Shown: positions 9,601-19,082 of the stretch, in pieces
How the letters are laid out: every line of letters begins with the position of its first letter
Numbering within the stretch: position 1 is the first letter of the stretch
From: Campanula takesimana
Lineage: Eukaryota > Streptophyta > Magnoliopsida > Asterales > Campanulaceae
NCBI GenBank assembly: GCA_026119855.1
Contig: JAOWBW010002495.1
Coordinates: 1-64,000 of the forward strand
Length of the DNA: 64,000 bases
Reading direction: 5' to 3'
The notes under the pieces: model-generated
Told to the model about the DNA's origin: nothing
Databases searched by the model: none
The model's input: the letters and a program-made list of their open reading frames with translations, nothing else
Program-made: the position numbers and the translations under genes

Positions 9601-10796
9601 GAAGAGAAAAAATTAACCGCCTCATTTTGAATGTCATCCTTGGAAGTTACCCAATCCCCATTTGTATTACGAATACGATGGATATGTAATTTCTGTCTCT
9701 TTTTCTTCACACACGCATGAAAATAAGAAGTGTTACGATCCCCATCCTTAATCCATGAAATATTTGCCCTTTGTTTCCAGAAATCATCTTCAATTTTTAA
9801 CCGATATGTAAGGTTAGCTTGGGCCAAGTGAAGATCCGCTCTATTCTCTTCTGTAGGGATTTGTTGGTAAACCAATTCTTTTGCAGCAACCTCATTTTCA
9901 GCCATCACCACTTGTTGATCAATCCTACCAAAGTGTTCTCTATTCCAAATAGAAAGGGCCTTACGAAGTACTCCCAATTTATTAGCAAACTTTACCATAG
10001 GCCTGCCCTCAACCATGTTATCCCACTTTTCCTGAATAAGAGGAAGGAAAGTAGGACTATTAACCCAAGCATTTATGAATCGAAAAGCCCCTCGAGTTGC
10101 TTCAGCAGTGACCTTGATAGAAATATGCAGGGGAGAGTGGTCAGAGCAAGTTTTATTCAGATGATCCACTCGGGTCGAATGAAAAATCCGCAGCCACGCC
10201 TCATTATAGAAAGCCCTATCCAAACGTTGACAAATGGTCGCCCGCCTCCGTTTATTCCACCACGTATAAGGGTTACCTTGATATCCCGCATCTATCAATC
10301 CAGCTCCAATTGAAGCATCAACAAATTCAGCCACCCATTTCTCTTGAATGGGCCTTCCCCCAAATTTCTCCCCTTGATGAGAAACAATGTTAAAATCCCC
10401 GGAGATCAACCAAGGAGCATTAGTATCCCCAAAGGATAATAAGGAATCCCACAAAGCTCTCCTTTCATATTTGTCACAGCTAGCATAAACAAAAGAGACC
10501 ATAACTGCTTGGGGCCATTGATAATGAGAGACACGGAAAGAAATAATCTGATTTGTATCCTCAATAACTTCACAATTTAGGCCATGTTTCCAAAAAACCC
10601 AAATAGTACCAGAACAATTAGAGACGCCACCAGAGCAACCAAGTTTACGAGTATAAGACTGGACATTAGACATATCAATCTTTGGCTCATAAAAACCAGC
10701 AATAGAAATCCCATGAATCCGAAGAAGCCGTTTAGCCCTTCTCAACGAACCAGAATTACCGATACCACGAATATTCCAACTAAGAACACCAACCAT
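6678..10796 (-). CDS. ORF2: LINE ORF2: AP-like endonuclease, reverse transcriptase and RNase H
   Basis: An intact 1372-aa frame starting MVGVLSWNIRGIG. Residues 1-230 form an EEP (AP-like) endonuclease with the catalytic Asn of SWNIRG, YEPKID, the SGDFN motif, RLDRAFYN and a final SDHSPL. The RT core starts near residue 430 (GPDGFTGEFYK, LIPKVEAP, RPISLCN, SGFVQGR, KAYDRVSW, GLRQGDPISP), with the active-site AYADD near 680. A zf-RVT zinc-binding segment follows at about 1050-1120 (WRALHNGLPT, CHCCANPKGDDINH). RNase H is at about 1215-1345 with DGASKGNPG, AETHALLDG, ELDSEVLV and REGNKVADGLAN, giving the full acidic set. The protein nicks target DNA and primes reverse transcription there. RNase H at the C-terminus is a feature of many plant L1s. 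The stop is TAG after SLRL. Confidence 0.93.
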   Translation of the reverse strand: MVGVLSWNIRGIGNSGSLRRAKRLLRIHGISIAGFYEPKIDMSNVQSYTRKLGCSGGVSNCSGTIWVFWKHGLNCEVIEDTNQIISFRVSHYQWPQAVMVSFVYASCDKYERRALWDSLLSFGDTNAPWLISGDFNIVSHQGEKFGGRPIQEKWVAEFVDASIGAGLIDAGYQGNPYTWWNKRRRATICQRLDRAFYNEAWLRIFHSTRVDHLNKTCSDHSPLHISIKVTAEATRGAFRFINAWVNSPTFLPLIQEKWDNMVEGRPMVKFANKLGVLRKALSIWNREHFGRIDQQVVMAENEVAAKELVYQQIPTEENRADLHLAQANLTYRLKIEDDFWKQRANISWIKDGDRNTSYFHACVKKKRQKLHIHRIRNTNGDWVTSKDDIQNEAVNFFSSLLTAPHDIPSDDLLHVIPRIINEEDNNALSAIPSREEIFETISSMSATSAAGPDGFTGEFYKVCWHIIKEDLFLAIGDFFSGFSMPRSWTSTIVVLIPKVEAPTNFGEMRPISLCNFSNKIITKLMTRRLANILPRIISPQQSGFVQGRLIHDNALLAQEMFSSLTKKVRGSNVVLKLDMSKAYDRVSWFALVKVLRRFGFSEVWIDIIYRCISSCWYSILVNGESCGFFHSTRGLRQGDPISPTLFIIMAEVLSRGINLLHSRFEHHRYHTTHPNVPVISHLAYADDVMIFCNGSRDSLDLHMRCMEWYQAFSGQLINASKSCFVTGKHDAARDSIIAHTTGFIKKELPIIYLGCPLYVGRKKNSFFQPIIRKMEDRLHSWRGKLLSFGAKLTLIKACLQSIPLYYIALMEPPKGIIKALYGLIARFFWSGIDGENKCHWVAYHHMYWPTDEGGIGLRRFEDISLSFAMKLWWRLRGFSSLWTEFLLAKYCDGTHPMDAAPRSIDSHVWRRMLGVKDLVEPRIYWGVGEGSISIHENWLGFIVAGLPQEHVEVSSLFLNGRPKQNYIVDNFGIPLLRAIEDNHIHLSNDKDQICWSPSSTGKFSISSAWKEIRSSRPKSMVSTSCWHKHIPIKISVFLWRALHNGLPTDHACMRRGIPLVSMCHCCANPKGDDINHILIQGDLARHIWKFFGNSMGVAGIGTDVRQTLCAWWYCSAKANSDLSSWLRSLLPSFICWELWKARNKSRFEGHKVTPLEVINSITYEIASIIKAFKLEFRGSHLDMRMSSLFRVNLSSPPAKIPKIVVWKAPTNEEFKLNTDGASKGNPGPASGGGIFRNQNGDFFFAFSRFYGENTNMWAETHALLDGLLLASAFGITSLWIELDSEVLVKILLREYHIPWRILYLIRRIMGLISTMQTRITHVYREGNKVADGLANLGYSLLHNADFLSFDDLPNNCKGAFKLDKAQVPSLRL

Positions 10797-10836
10797 TAAA
10801 AACTATTTTAGAAATGAGTAAGAGAGGGGGGATACC

Positions 10837-12258
10837 TTAATTCCCAGGAGTAAAAGAGATAGGGCTTGAACCAGCCCCTCCATCATTTTTCTTTTCTTTC
10901 TTCTTTCGAGACATCACCAATGTGAATCCATCATCATCCATACGTTTTCCACTTGCCTTAAATGCAGAATGTAAAGCCTTGACATGGTCACAAGAAGTGA
11001 CTCGGGGTGCCCTAGGCGAGAGATTGAGCGATCCTTCCATATTGCAAATGACCTTGTTTTTGGGGGTAGAGATGCTAGGCAGCATTGCTATATCATCTCC
11101 GATAGCCATACACAATTTTTTAATGTCTTGTTTTGGGGGAATAACCTCCTGTTTATTGCTCCCAATCTGATCATGGATTTTCTCTTTCTTGGACAAAGCA
11201 TCATTAACTGATTTCGGAAGAATAATACCCCTCCTTGCAACCCTGGGAACTTCCATATGTGTAGTCTCTTTCGAATTATCCTTGCTAGGTTTAGGATCAG
11301 CCTGTAAATCCTTTGCATTCTTGTGTTCCTTTTTAGCCAATTCCACACCAGATTTCTCTCCCACTTTTTTTCCATCCTTTTGAGCTTGCTTGTAATTGGT
11401 AAGAACACGGCAAGTTGAGTTATCATGCCCAAGCAACGAGCAATGACGACAATACAGAGGCAGATTTTCATATTCAATGTCTTGAAAGAAACTTGGAACA
11501 CAATCCCCACAATCCACATGTATTTTATCTGGGAGTTTCTTTAAAAGATCAACCTGAACAAGAATTTTAGCCACACTTGGCCTCGATAATTCTGCTGTCG
11601 CCTTATCAATTGATAATGGCTTACCAAACGTATTAGCTAGCGAAAACAGGAAGACCTTATTAAATAAATGAATAGGCAGCCCCGGGAGACTTACCCAAAC
11701 AGGAACAAGAGGGGAATCTTCTTTTGGCCGCCATGAAGGTGTCCAAATCGTAGTTTTCATAGGATACTTAGTTACATACCAGATTTCTTTGGTCCAAAGA
11801 CGTTGAAAATCTGCCTCATTTGATAGCTGAATCAGCATGTGATGTTGATCAAGATGACCAAGTTTAAAATCACCCTTGAGTTGGAACTTAGCAAAGGCCA
11901 AACGAGCAGCCTCCATTGTTGGTCTTCCATTCTTAAACTTTCCTACCAAAGTCCATGCAAACGGCCTAGCAAATGCATCAATGGCAGCTTTTGATAATTT
12001 AAGAGAAGGTATCCCTTTGTGCAATGTCGAGGGAATGATAGGAATCTCAGAAACGGGTATTGATGGCTTAGATCCAAAGAGAGAGGCGAAAGATTTGTTT
12101 GGTGGAAGGGTTTGAGCGGCTGCAACATTAGGGTTTGGGGAGATCATAGCGTTAGGGTTTGAGGAAACCCTAATCGCTTCTTCCTGCACTTGCGTATCAT
12201 TGGGGGGCGGGCCAAGGCCCATGGACGGGATTACTGGAGGATTAGCAGCCATAGCCAC
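10837..12258 (-). CDS. ORF1: LINE ORF1: RNA-binding protein with DUF4283 and zinc knuckle
   Basis: An intact 473-aa frame that begins MAMAANPP and ends 40 bp before ORF2. After a Pro/Asn-rich N-terminus, residues about 90-250 match the DUF4283 fold common to plant LINE ORF1 and related proteins (FARPFAWTLVGKF, HHMLIQLSNEADFQRLW, VPVWVSLPGLPIHLF). A CCHC knuckle, CRHCSLLGHDNSTC, lies at about residues 270-283. The C-terminal third is Lys-rich and probably disordered. By family it binds element RNA to form the retrotransposition particle with ORF2. The same protein, broken, is in LINE-2 (24556-25770). Confidence 0.92.
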   Translation of the reverse strand: MAMAANPPVIPSMGLGPPPNDTQVQEEAIRVSSNPNAMISPNPNVAAAQTLPPNKSFASLFGSKPSIPVSEIPIIPSTLHKGIPSLKLSKAAIDAFARPFAWTLVGKFKNGRPTMEAARLAFAKFQLKGDFKLGHLDQHHMLIQLSNEADFQRLWTKEIWYVTKYPMKTTIWTPSWRPKEDSPLVPVWVSLPGLPIHLFNKVFLFSLANTFGKPLSIDKATAELSRPSVAKILVQVDLLKKLPDKIHVDCGDCVPSFFQDIEYENLPLYCRHCSLLGHDNSTCRVLTNYKQAQKDGKKVGEKSGVELAKKEHKNAKDLQADPKPSKDNSKETTHMEVPRVARRGIILPKSVNDALSKKEKIHDQIGSNKQEVIPPKQDIKKLCMAIGDDIAMLPSISTPKNKVICNMEGSLNLSPRAPRVTSCDHVKALHSAFKASGKRMDDDGFTLVMSRKKKEKKNDGGAGSSPISFTPGN

Positions 12259-12396
12259 GATGAGGCTGCCGGATGAACCTAGGGAAACCCTAGGAAACCC
12301 TAGGAAGACCTAGAAGACGAAGGAAAAAAGGAGGAGAGAGTTTTCAAACAGCCACCAAAAAAAAAAAAAAACTTGGATTGATATGATCTTTTGCTG
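12259..12396 (-). promoter_or_regulatory. LINE-1 5' UTR / presumed internal promoter
   Basis: 138 bp upstream of ORF1, with a 15-base homopolymer (A on plus) at 12357-12371 and repeated CCTAGG(G/A)-type words at 12277-12312. L1-type elements carry an internal promoter here. No specific box is recognised. Confidence 0.4.
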
Positions 12397-12424
12397 TAAA
12401 CATAAGGGAATAAATGGTACCTCA

Positions 12425-13379
12425 TTAGTGCACACTCCACCCCGTTTGAGCTCGAATTGTCTTCATGAATCCTTTCTTCTTTTTGTTCATCGTGCTCAAA
12501 CCTCCATGCTTCTCTATCGAACCACTAACCATCATCACTTCTTCCTCACCTCCAAATGCATGCTTTCGGTGCTCAGGAAGATTCTTCACCTTTCTTGGTC
12601 CATGTTTTACCGCAGGAATCTCCAAACCAATCTTTATATCATCATCCCCACTGCAAATAGTGGACACATCCTCTACCTTTGGCTCAACTACACCCATGAA
12701 ACATAAACCACGAACATCCTCAGGGTCTTTCTTGGAGTCAAATATATTGAACTCCATCACATCCCCATCAAACTCCATGGTCAAAGAACCGTTGGAAACA
12801 TCCAACTTAGTATGAGCCGTAGACATAAATGGTCTCCCCAACAGAATGGGAGCCTTAGGATCCGTATCCATCTCCAAAACATAAAAATCAGCAGGGAATA
12901 TGAATTTACCAACGCGGACCAAAACATCCTCAACCTTCCCCTTAGGATATGCATTAGATCTATCCGCCAACTGGATCACAACCCTAGTATCATGTAACGG
13001 TCCCAACTTGAGTTTTTCAAACAATGCATAAGGCATGACATTGATTGAAGCACCCAAAGTCAAGCATCGCCATATGCTCAGAATCATCACCCAAAGACAC
13101 AGGAATAACAAACATACCCGGATCACTACACTTCTTGGGCATCTTCTCATGATAGACTGCAGACACATGCTCTTTCATCTTCACCTTTTTCTGACTCCTC
13201 GCCTTCTGATCCCTCTTCAATGTACACAGCGCTTTAAGGAATTTGGCATATCTCGGGACAGTCTGCAACAAGTCTAAAAATGGGATGTTCACCTCAATCC
13301 TCTTGAAAGTGTCAAAGATAGCCTTGTCAGGCTCATGTTCTCGCGATCTTTTCCATGCCTCAGGAAATGGAACATCCGG
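12425..13379 (-). pseudogene. Athila protease region, frameshifted at the active site
   Basis: Follows the Gag frame after a TAG. Residues such as VNIPFLDLLQTVPRYAKFLKAL and GMFVIPVSLGDD are typical of the Athila Gag-Pol junction. The aspartic protease core then runs ASINVMPYALFEKL, VVIQLADRS, PADFYVLEMD, PILLGRPFM and a later MEFDGDVMEF. The catalytic stretch is split: LDFG is in one frame (ending near 13050) and ASINVMPY in another, so one indel lies at the catalytic Asp-Gly. The frame ends at 12425 and is followed directly by the LINE target site, with no RT. It cannot give a working protease. Confidence 0.8.
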
Positions 13380-14570
13380 CTAAAAAACTGTGGGCTCTGG
13401 TGTAGCTTTTTTCTCCTCCTCCGGGGTTTTCTCAGTAGGCACAACCTGCTCAACCTCAATCACTGGCTCCTCCGGTACAACTCCCTTCTCAATCTCCTTA
13501 CCACTACGCAAAGTCATGGCAGATGCACTCTGCTTAGAGTTCGGTTCTGATCTAGAATGTACCTTCTCTGCCTCTCTAGCCTCTAGTCTCCCAACCGCAT
13601 CAGCCATTTGCCCAATCTGGCTTTCTAGATTACCAATTCTCACATCGGTCTTCTGTTGATACTGTTGGAAATTGCTATTCATCATGCTCACCGACTGTGC
13701 TAAGGAATGAATCATGTCATCTGTAGACTGTCTCGGAGGGGTACTCTGATACTGCTGCTGCTGCCCATATGGTGGTCTGTACTGATTATACTGATTAGTC
13801 TGATACTGCTGACTCTGTGGTGGACCCATCAACAATTGTCTCATCATCCCCTTAAGGTCCTCAACATCAGTCTCAAGCTTATTTGTCATACCACTACTAG
13901 AATTCACAGCACTGACCTGTCTGAAGCTCGATCTCCGGCCATGTGTCCGAGTGCTCTTAGCCAACTCATCTATAATCTCATTAGCCTCCTCAGTCGTCTT
14001 ATTGAGTATACTACCCCCACAACAAGAATCCACCAACCGCTTATCCATGACTGTCAACCCTCCATAGAAATATACTATCAGCTGATCATCATCAAATTCA
14101 TGATACGGGCAACTTCTGCACAACTTATGGAACCTGTTATAATAATCATATAGCGTCTCATCTACCTTCTACTCCATGTTGCTAATGTCCCGCTTCATCA
14201 CATTGATCTGATCTAGAGGAAAAAACTCATCAAGAAACACCTCCTTCATCTGCTGCCATGTGGTAATGCTGTTAGGCGGCAGATGGTAATACCATGCACT
14301 AGCATAATCTTTCAGAGTGAAAGAAAACGCTCTAAGGAGGAGATGCTCAATCGGAAGTGCTGCTGGCTTCATGCTCTGACAAATCTGCACAAACTGGGAT
14401 ATATGTTGATTCGGGTTCTCACCGGGCATCCCAGTAAAGTGCGGTAACTGGCTCAACAAACCCGGCTTCAACTCAAATGTAACCCCAGTAGGCAGAGTGG
14501 GGAACTGAACTGCATGAGGTTGCTCGCTCCAATTCGGGGCAGTTTTCTGCCTCAATGTCTGATCTGCCAT
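13380..14570 (-). pseudogene. gag: Athila Gag with an internal stop
   Basis: Starts MADQTLRQKT, 208 bp inside the PBS. The N-terminal half has Athila Gag hallmarks: FELKPGLLSQLPHFTG, NPNQHISQFVQICQSM, FSFTLKDYASAWYYHLPP and SITTWQQMKEVFLDEFFP. A TAG after SNME (about 14166) interrupts it, and the same frame then continues with YHEFDDDQLIVYFYGG, CCGGSILNKT, a Gln/Tyr-rich stretch (YQTNQYNQYR), a coiled-coil-like IGNLESQIGQMADAVGRLE and an acidic Pro/Glu tail. It would assemble particles; the stop makes this copy a truncated or readthrough form. Confidence 0.85.
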
Positions 14571-14778
14571 CTGTTTACTAATTCAAGACTTCTAAGCAGA
14601 TTGTCAGTAAAACAGGTGTGGACCTTACAAGGTTCCACACTAAAAACAAATAACAAAATTAAAAATAACTAAAAAGAAAATTAAATTAACTAAACTAAAC
14701 CAACTAAAAAAAAATACAAAGAAAATAAAAAGAACAAGAACAAGAATTAAAAAAAGAACGTAAACAAATAAACACCGT
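14571..14778 (-). other. Athila leader between PBS and gag
   Basis: Short A-rich (plus strand) leader without an ORF. Nothing else is recognised here. Confidence 0.5.
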
Positions 14779-14796
14779 TCCCCGGCAACGGCGCCA
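14779..14796 (-). promoter_or_regulatory. Athila primer-binding site (tRNA-Asp type)
   Basis: The minus strand reads TGGCGCCGTTGCCGGGGA, the tRNA-Asp-complementary site typical of Athila, five bases inside the 5' LTR. Confidence 0.9.
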
Positions 14797-14801
14797 AAAT
14801 T

Positions 14802-16308
14802 TGATAGGCTAAATCGCACACCTACAAATTAAACCTGGACTAGGTTCTAAAAATATAGCTAGGGCAAGTCCAGAGTCGATCCACGAAGAACGGTTATTTA
14901 TTTACGAACAGTCACTTGACCAGATTGGGGGAAAATTATAATTATTAAATCCTAAGAACATTAATTAAACTAAATATGAGCAAAACAATAATTAAAGAAT
15001 ACTTCAGATTTGTTTCCGTCCCCACCTTTTTAATCAATTATCATCGGTACATCAATTCACTTTTAACTCTATTCACTTGATCCGAGATTTTTTTCAATCT
15101 CTGTTTCTTCTTTCAGAATAGTTACTAGCAGTGGCACACTCACTAGAAACCATAATTAATGAATTAATCTAACTGGCACAGTGTAGATCGCAAAATTAAT
15201 TGATTCAAGATTTAAGAAACTAAGATCAAGAACACTTTCTATTTATTAAAATAGATAATTGCTTAATTTTACCCTAATCACAATTTACCATGGCACATGC
15301 ATAAATCATGAAATTGCTACAGTGAAAACCCTAATTCTGGCAGAGAACAGAGAATTCTAGCAAAGATCCAATCACAAAGATAAATAAATTGATCAGGTTT
15401 ATAAACCCTAGTAACGGATCTAGAATTAAGAACAAGTAAAATTATGAATAGAAATCCAATTGTGAAAGAAAAATACCTCAAATTGACAATAGATGGTTCA
15501 AGATTCAAACCCAAAGCTTGAGTTTAGTTCCTCATATGGAGCTTTGAAATCTCCATGAAAAGAAAAATAAAAACCTAATCTAATATTGTGTTCCCCATCA
15601 AAAAAACAACAAAAGAAAACCTAGTTTTATCCTAGAATAAGTCCTAAAACAATAAAGAAATAAAAGGAATTAAAATTAAACAAAAATAACCAAAATTCTG
15701 CCTTCCAGCCGGCTCACACGCGCTATCACGCGCCCCCACTCTCGGTCCAGCCTCGTTCTCGCGCCAGAAACCGTCGATCACGCGCCAGACACGCTGAAAA
15801 CGCACCTGGTACATGCGTTTTGTCCAAGCCGTTCACGACTCGCGTTTCCGCGCTCGACTCGTGCCGTTCTCCTCCAGGCGTGCGCACGACTTCAGCATAC
15901 GTGCTGTATTTTGGGCCGCTCCTGGGCTGACTGATTGGGCCTCGTCTTGTTGGATTGATGGTTTGGGCCGCCGCCTTGCAATTGGGCTGCTGTAACTTAG
16001 TGTGTCTGGGCTGCCCCTCTTCCTCTTTGCTTGGGCTGTCATCTTTATTTAATTGTTGATCCATCACTTCTCCTCTCTCATATAAAATTAGGCTTTGATT
16101 TTCTCATCATATTTTGGGATTTCTTTTACATCATAAATTATTAAATTCGGGTAAAAATAATAAAAATACTAAAATACTCCCGAATTATAAATAAGCCCCA
16201 AGAATATATAATTTCCCAAAATTACATAAAAACTATCTAAAATACATAAAATTCATATTTTAAGCTCATAAAATCCTAGGAATAAAGTGTATCAAATCCG
16301 TCTCATCA
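14802..16308 (-). repeat. 5' LTR of Athila-like element
   Basis: 1507 bp, TG...CA, pairs with 4117-5623. It is flanked on the right by the TGTGA duplication (16309-16313), after which Tat-A resumes. Confidence 0.93.
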
Positions 16309-16313
16309 TGTGA

Positions 16314-16569
16314 CAACTATGCTTGTGGTAGTTGCACCATTCACCAATTGCATGATTCCTTGCTATCTTCTTGGGCTTGTATCCTTCTAAAGGCCGGACC
16401 TTCCCACTTTCTACCAAAACTTCAAGTGCTTCGGCTCGGGTCATTCCTAGGAGAAGAGTGAAAACTCGGTTTTCGGCGATACTTTTGTGGCTTTTGAGGG
16501 ACGGGCCACTTGAGCATGTTTTACCGTTGACCTTTGCCTTGTTGTCGGTGAACTCTTGCAGACGGGCCT
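16314..16569 (-). pseudogene. gag: Tat-A gag remnant, middle part
   Basis: The minus strand reads LGMTRAEALEVL and a following GYKPKK, matching Tat-B's LQGMTQTEAFEVL and GYQPK. After it comes CNYHKHS, the start of the knuckle-like CxYHxxxxHxTExC motif that continues at 4111 across the Athila insertion. Upstream of LGMTRAEAL the frame is not capsid-like, so much of the Gag core appears deleted compared with Tat-B (33957-34600). Confidence 0.75.
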
Positions 16570-17440
16570 TGATACGAACACGGTTAGGAAAACATCAATT
16601 GGTTTGGATGGTCCGAAATCACCATTATTTAAGTGGATTTTCATCCCTAACAATGGCCTACTCATGGTTCATTCCATGGCCATGTTCTTTAGATAAGTTG
16701 TTTTTAACATTTAGATCATGTTTGGTATTTTCAGCATTATCCAGATTTTTGGGTCAACTTAAACAAGCCTTCTGGAATGTTCTATACATTCAAATAAGGC
16801 TTATAATATATTTTCGGAAAGCCACGAAAGTCTAGTTTCTACCGGTCTAAACGAATCCTTAATCGGAGTTTTGTAGAAGAAGTTATGGCTGATCTATCAA
16901 AGGGTGGTATTCATAGACGGGCATTCACATTTTGCCTCTAGATTCATTTAGTTATTTAGTACACATTATAGGTTAATCTCCCCTTATTTGTACTTGCATT
17001 TCTCACATGTGAAAATAAGTGTGAACACATCTTTAGGACTTATCCATACATTTATTATATAGTTATCCTATCTTGGAGGGATGTTCCAAAGAGGCTATAT
17101 ATAGCCAAGTTTTCATGAATAATAGATCGAATGTTGAGTTTATGATAAATTGAGAGTGTTTCTCTTTTTTGAGCTTATCGAGAGGATTCTCGTGGCGCTC
17201 GTTTTTTTGACTTATCAAACGATTTTCCATCCCCGTTTGTGGCGTCTTCACTTATACCAAGGTTCTTGTCTACATATAGACAACGGGTCAAGGTTCCACC
17301 TTCCATCATCTTCACTTATACCGAGGTTTGCGTCTCTAATAGGCGTTAGGTCGAGGTTCCACATATCGAAACCTAGTTAGAACGATCCGACAATTCCGCG
17401 TTTGATTTGGGTCTAGTCATCCTTGGCTAGGTTCACATCA
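16570..17440 (+). repeat. Solo LTR (lineage unassigned) with 5-bp target-site duplication
   Basis: 871 bp with near-inverted ends (TGATACGAAC / GTTCACATCA, 8 of 10) and the duplication GGCCT at 16565-16569 and 17441-17445. Removing it rejoins the Tat-A Gag coiled coil (SELKA with RLQEF), which confirms the boundaries. A CTATATATAG TATA-like box at about 17095 sets the plus orientation. A roughly 70-bp unit with CTTCACTTATACC is duplicated at 17247-17360, and TTGTCTACATATAGACAA (17266-17283) is an inverted repeat. No internal region remains, as after LTR-LTR recombination. Confidence 0.82.
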
Positions 17441-17638
17441 GGCCTTGAGTTCGGAAACTTCTTCCTTGTGAATTCTCCTCTCGAGATCAAAATGGGCTTG
17501 CCACAAATCGTCCTTGCGGTGGGCATCCTCGACAAGTCTATCCATTTGTTCCCCCATGGCTCTTATTATGTTGAAGAGCCTTTCGTTGGACGCGGAAATG
17601 TACCCACCATTGTTGTTGTTGCCGTTGGAAGCCATTGG
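17441..17638 (-). pseudogene. gag: Tat-A gag remnant, N-terminal part
   Basis: A minus-strand frame with MASNGNNNNGG, then ERLFNIIRAMGEQMDRLV, KDDLWQAHFDLERR and EEVSELKA, a coiled-coil N-terminus. It lines up with Tat-B's N-terminus (MDGGSNTNNT, EQLETMVQLLQEQVSTL, KDDIWQSHLDSQRR). It ends at the solo LTR and resumes at 16569. Confidence 0.8.
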
Positions 17639-18857
17639 ACCTATTGGAAGAATACGGTTGATCTTAGATTGGCCCACAAACACCTTTTGAGTAAAATAAT
17701 TTCACCCACAAACAAGAGAAAAGACTCAACCACATAAAGAAAAAGTTTTTTTTATTTATTTACAAAAGTCGGAAGGACATAGTCTTTTTTTGGGTTTCTA
17801 GAAAAAATAGTGGAATCGTCACACTAGTATATAGTCCTTCTCGCGGTCCCATATACTCATCGGATTCCACCACGCTTGTGATACCTACATATGATGGGAT
17901 TAAACTAAATTAATATCATAAAGCATACATGCGGGGATAGATTTTTATTTTCGTCCATAATAACCACTTGGGGACGGAGTTTTATTTCGTCCATGATAAC
18001 CACTTGTTTCTCTTGGAAACGGCATGTATGATTTGATGACATTAATTTAGGGAAATCTTGACACACGAAAACCGACTTGGTCACGGAGTGTTAAACCCTA
18101 ACCAGAATTGTGTTGGCTTGTGCTCGGCTAAAGAGAGGCTTAAAGGTCACCCCCGGCATATAGTCATGAACTACGCCACGGGCTGAGTTTTACCACTTTG
18201 AGAGAGTCAAGGTCGGGTGGAGCTTGAAACTCTCTAGGATGGGCCTCGACGGGTTTGGGGTTGGACTTGTGCAACTCGATAGTGAGCAATTCATAAGAAT
18301 ATGTGCATGTAGTGTGAGGTCAAGCCATGTGACAAAATATTTTTTACTTTTTTTTTAAAGAAAGAAAGAAACAAATAAGTATGTATTTACAACTTTTGAA
18401 TCACCCGTGTGACCGATAGAATAAACAGAAAGTAAAATCATTCATGTGCTGGCCTGGTGCCCACATACTGTCAAAACTGTTCTGTTTCTGTGCACTGTTC
18501 TGTTTCTGGAAAATGCCCAGAAGCGCGCGTATTGGGCTGCCTACTCGGGAGGTGCGCACGTTAGAGGAAGTGGGCAAGAGGCGCCCGCTTCTGGGTGAAA
18601 ACCTGTAAATCAGTGGGTTCAAGGGATTGCCTTGACCCTACATAAGAAAACTTTCCTCTGCAGAAACTGTTAGCACAATAACATGAAATGGAAGGACAAG
18701 AAGTGAGGTGGCCGATTCTGGTGGTGAAGGTCGGAGGCGCGCGCCTTAGGCCAAGAAGGCCAGAGGTCCATGCTTCCCACCTTTTCCCACCAGAATGCCC
18801 AGAATGCAGTAAAAAGAATACCAAAAGTAAGAAACGCAAGTTTAACCCTCTAAGTTG
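17639..18857 (-). other. Tat-A untranslated leader
   Basis: The long non-coding leader between PBS and gag. Its left half matches, inverted, the Tat-B leader at 32800-33350: TATATGGGACCGCGAG-type segment, GTATGC...GGGGAC segment and the GACTCTCTC/ACTCCGTGAC segments. GC-rich symmetric words lie at 18524-18596 (AGAAGCGCGCG, AGGCGCCCGCTTCTGG) and 18730-18770 (GGAGGCGCGCGCCTTAGGCC). No ORF is credible. Confidence 0.75.
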
Positions 18858-18875
18858 TCCTCAGCGGAGTCGCCA
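18858..18875 (-). promoter_or_regulatory. Tat-A primer-binding site
   Basis: The minus strand reads TGGCGACTCCGCTGAGGA one base inside the LTR, a variant of the site seen in Tat-B (32218) and Tat-C (30982). Confidence 0.8.
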
Positions 18876-18876
18876 C

Positions 18877-19082
18877 TGTAGATACCCCGGGAGAGCCCAC
18901 TACTTGGCTAGAGCGGTGCAAGGATCCTAGGATGTCTATTTGGTTTTAATTGTTAGAGTCGCCACCTATGTTTTTAAGGGAACATTAGAAAAATCTAAGA
19001 ATAGCCTAACTTATGTATAAAACCAGAGATTCGGGAAGAGAAGTGTTCGGGGGTTAGGTGACGGAGTGGGAAGTACTTAAAC
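18877..19082 (-). repeat. Tat-A 5' LTR, end fragment only
   Basis: Minus-strand LTR end, closing ATCTACA next to the PBS. It matches the last ~215 bp of Tat-B's 5' LTR and the Tat-C piece at 31001-31222, including AGTCGCCACCTATG and GGGGGTTAGGTGACGG. The rest of the LTR is missing, replaced at about 19083 by unrelated sequence. Confidence 0.8.

Larger units (their letters stand above)
6447..12396 (-). mobile_element. Full-length L1-clade LINE (LINE-1) with 17-bp target-site duplication
   Basis: The duplication TAAACATAAGGGAATAA is at 6430-6446 and 12397-12413. A poly-T run on the left (poly-A of the minus-strand element) follows the conserved LINE 3' end. ORF1 (10837-12258) and ORF2 (6678-10796) are both open, separated by 40 bp, with a 138-bp 5' UTR and about 230-bp 3' UTR. 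Every catalytic motif I looked for is present. The element sits in the Athila interior, so it is younger. It is a candidate autonomous, possibly active copy. Confidence 0.93.
4112..16313 (-). mobile_element. Athila-lineage Ty3/gypsy element, deletion derivative, with target-site duplication
   Basis: Two 1507-bp LTRs (4117-5623 and 14802-16308) are bounded by the 5-bp duplication TGTGA at 4112-4116 and 16309-16313. The PBS matches tRNA-Asp, as in Athila. Without the nested LINE the interior is about 3.2 kb and codes only for Gag and a protease-like region. RT, RNase H, integrase and the env-like ORF are missing, so the copy is non-autonomous. The LTRs differ by only a scatter of substitutions and short indels, so insertion was recent relative to Tat-A, which it splits. 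Confidence 0.93.

Noticed and set aside
9819..10313. Plus-strand frame of 164 codons
   Set aside because: Antisense shadow of LINE-1 ORF2 endonuclease.
13707..14153. Plus-strand frame of 148 codons
   Set aside because: Antisense shadow of Athila Gag.
17423..17737. Plus-strand frame of 104 codons in the Tat-A gag area
   Set aside because: Opposite to a recognisable Gag N-terminus and crosses a solo-LTR border.
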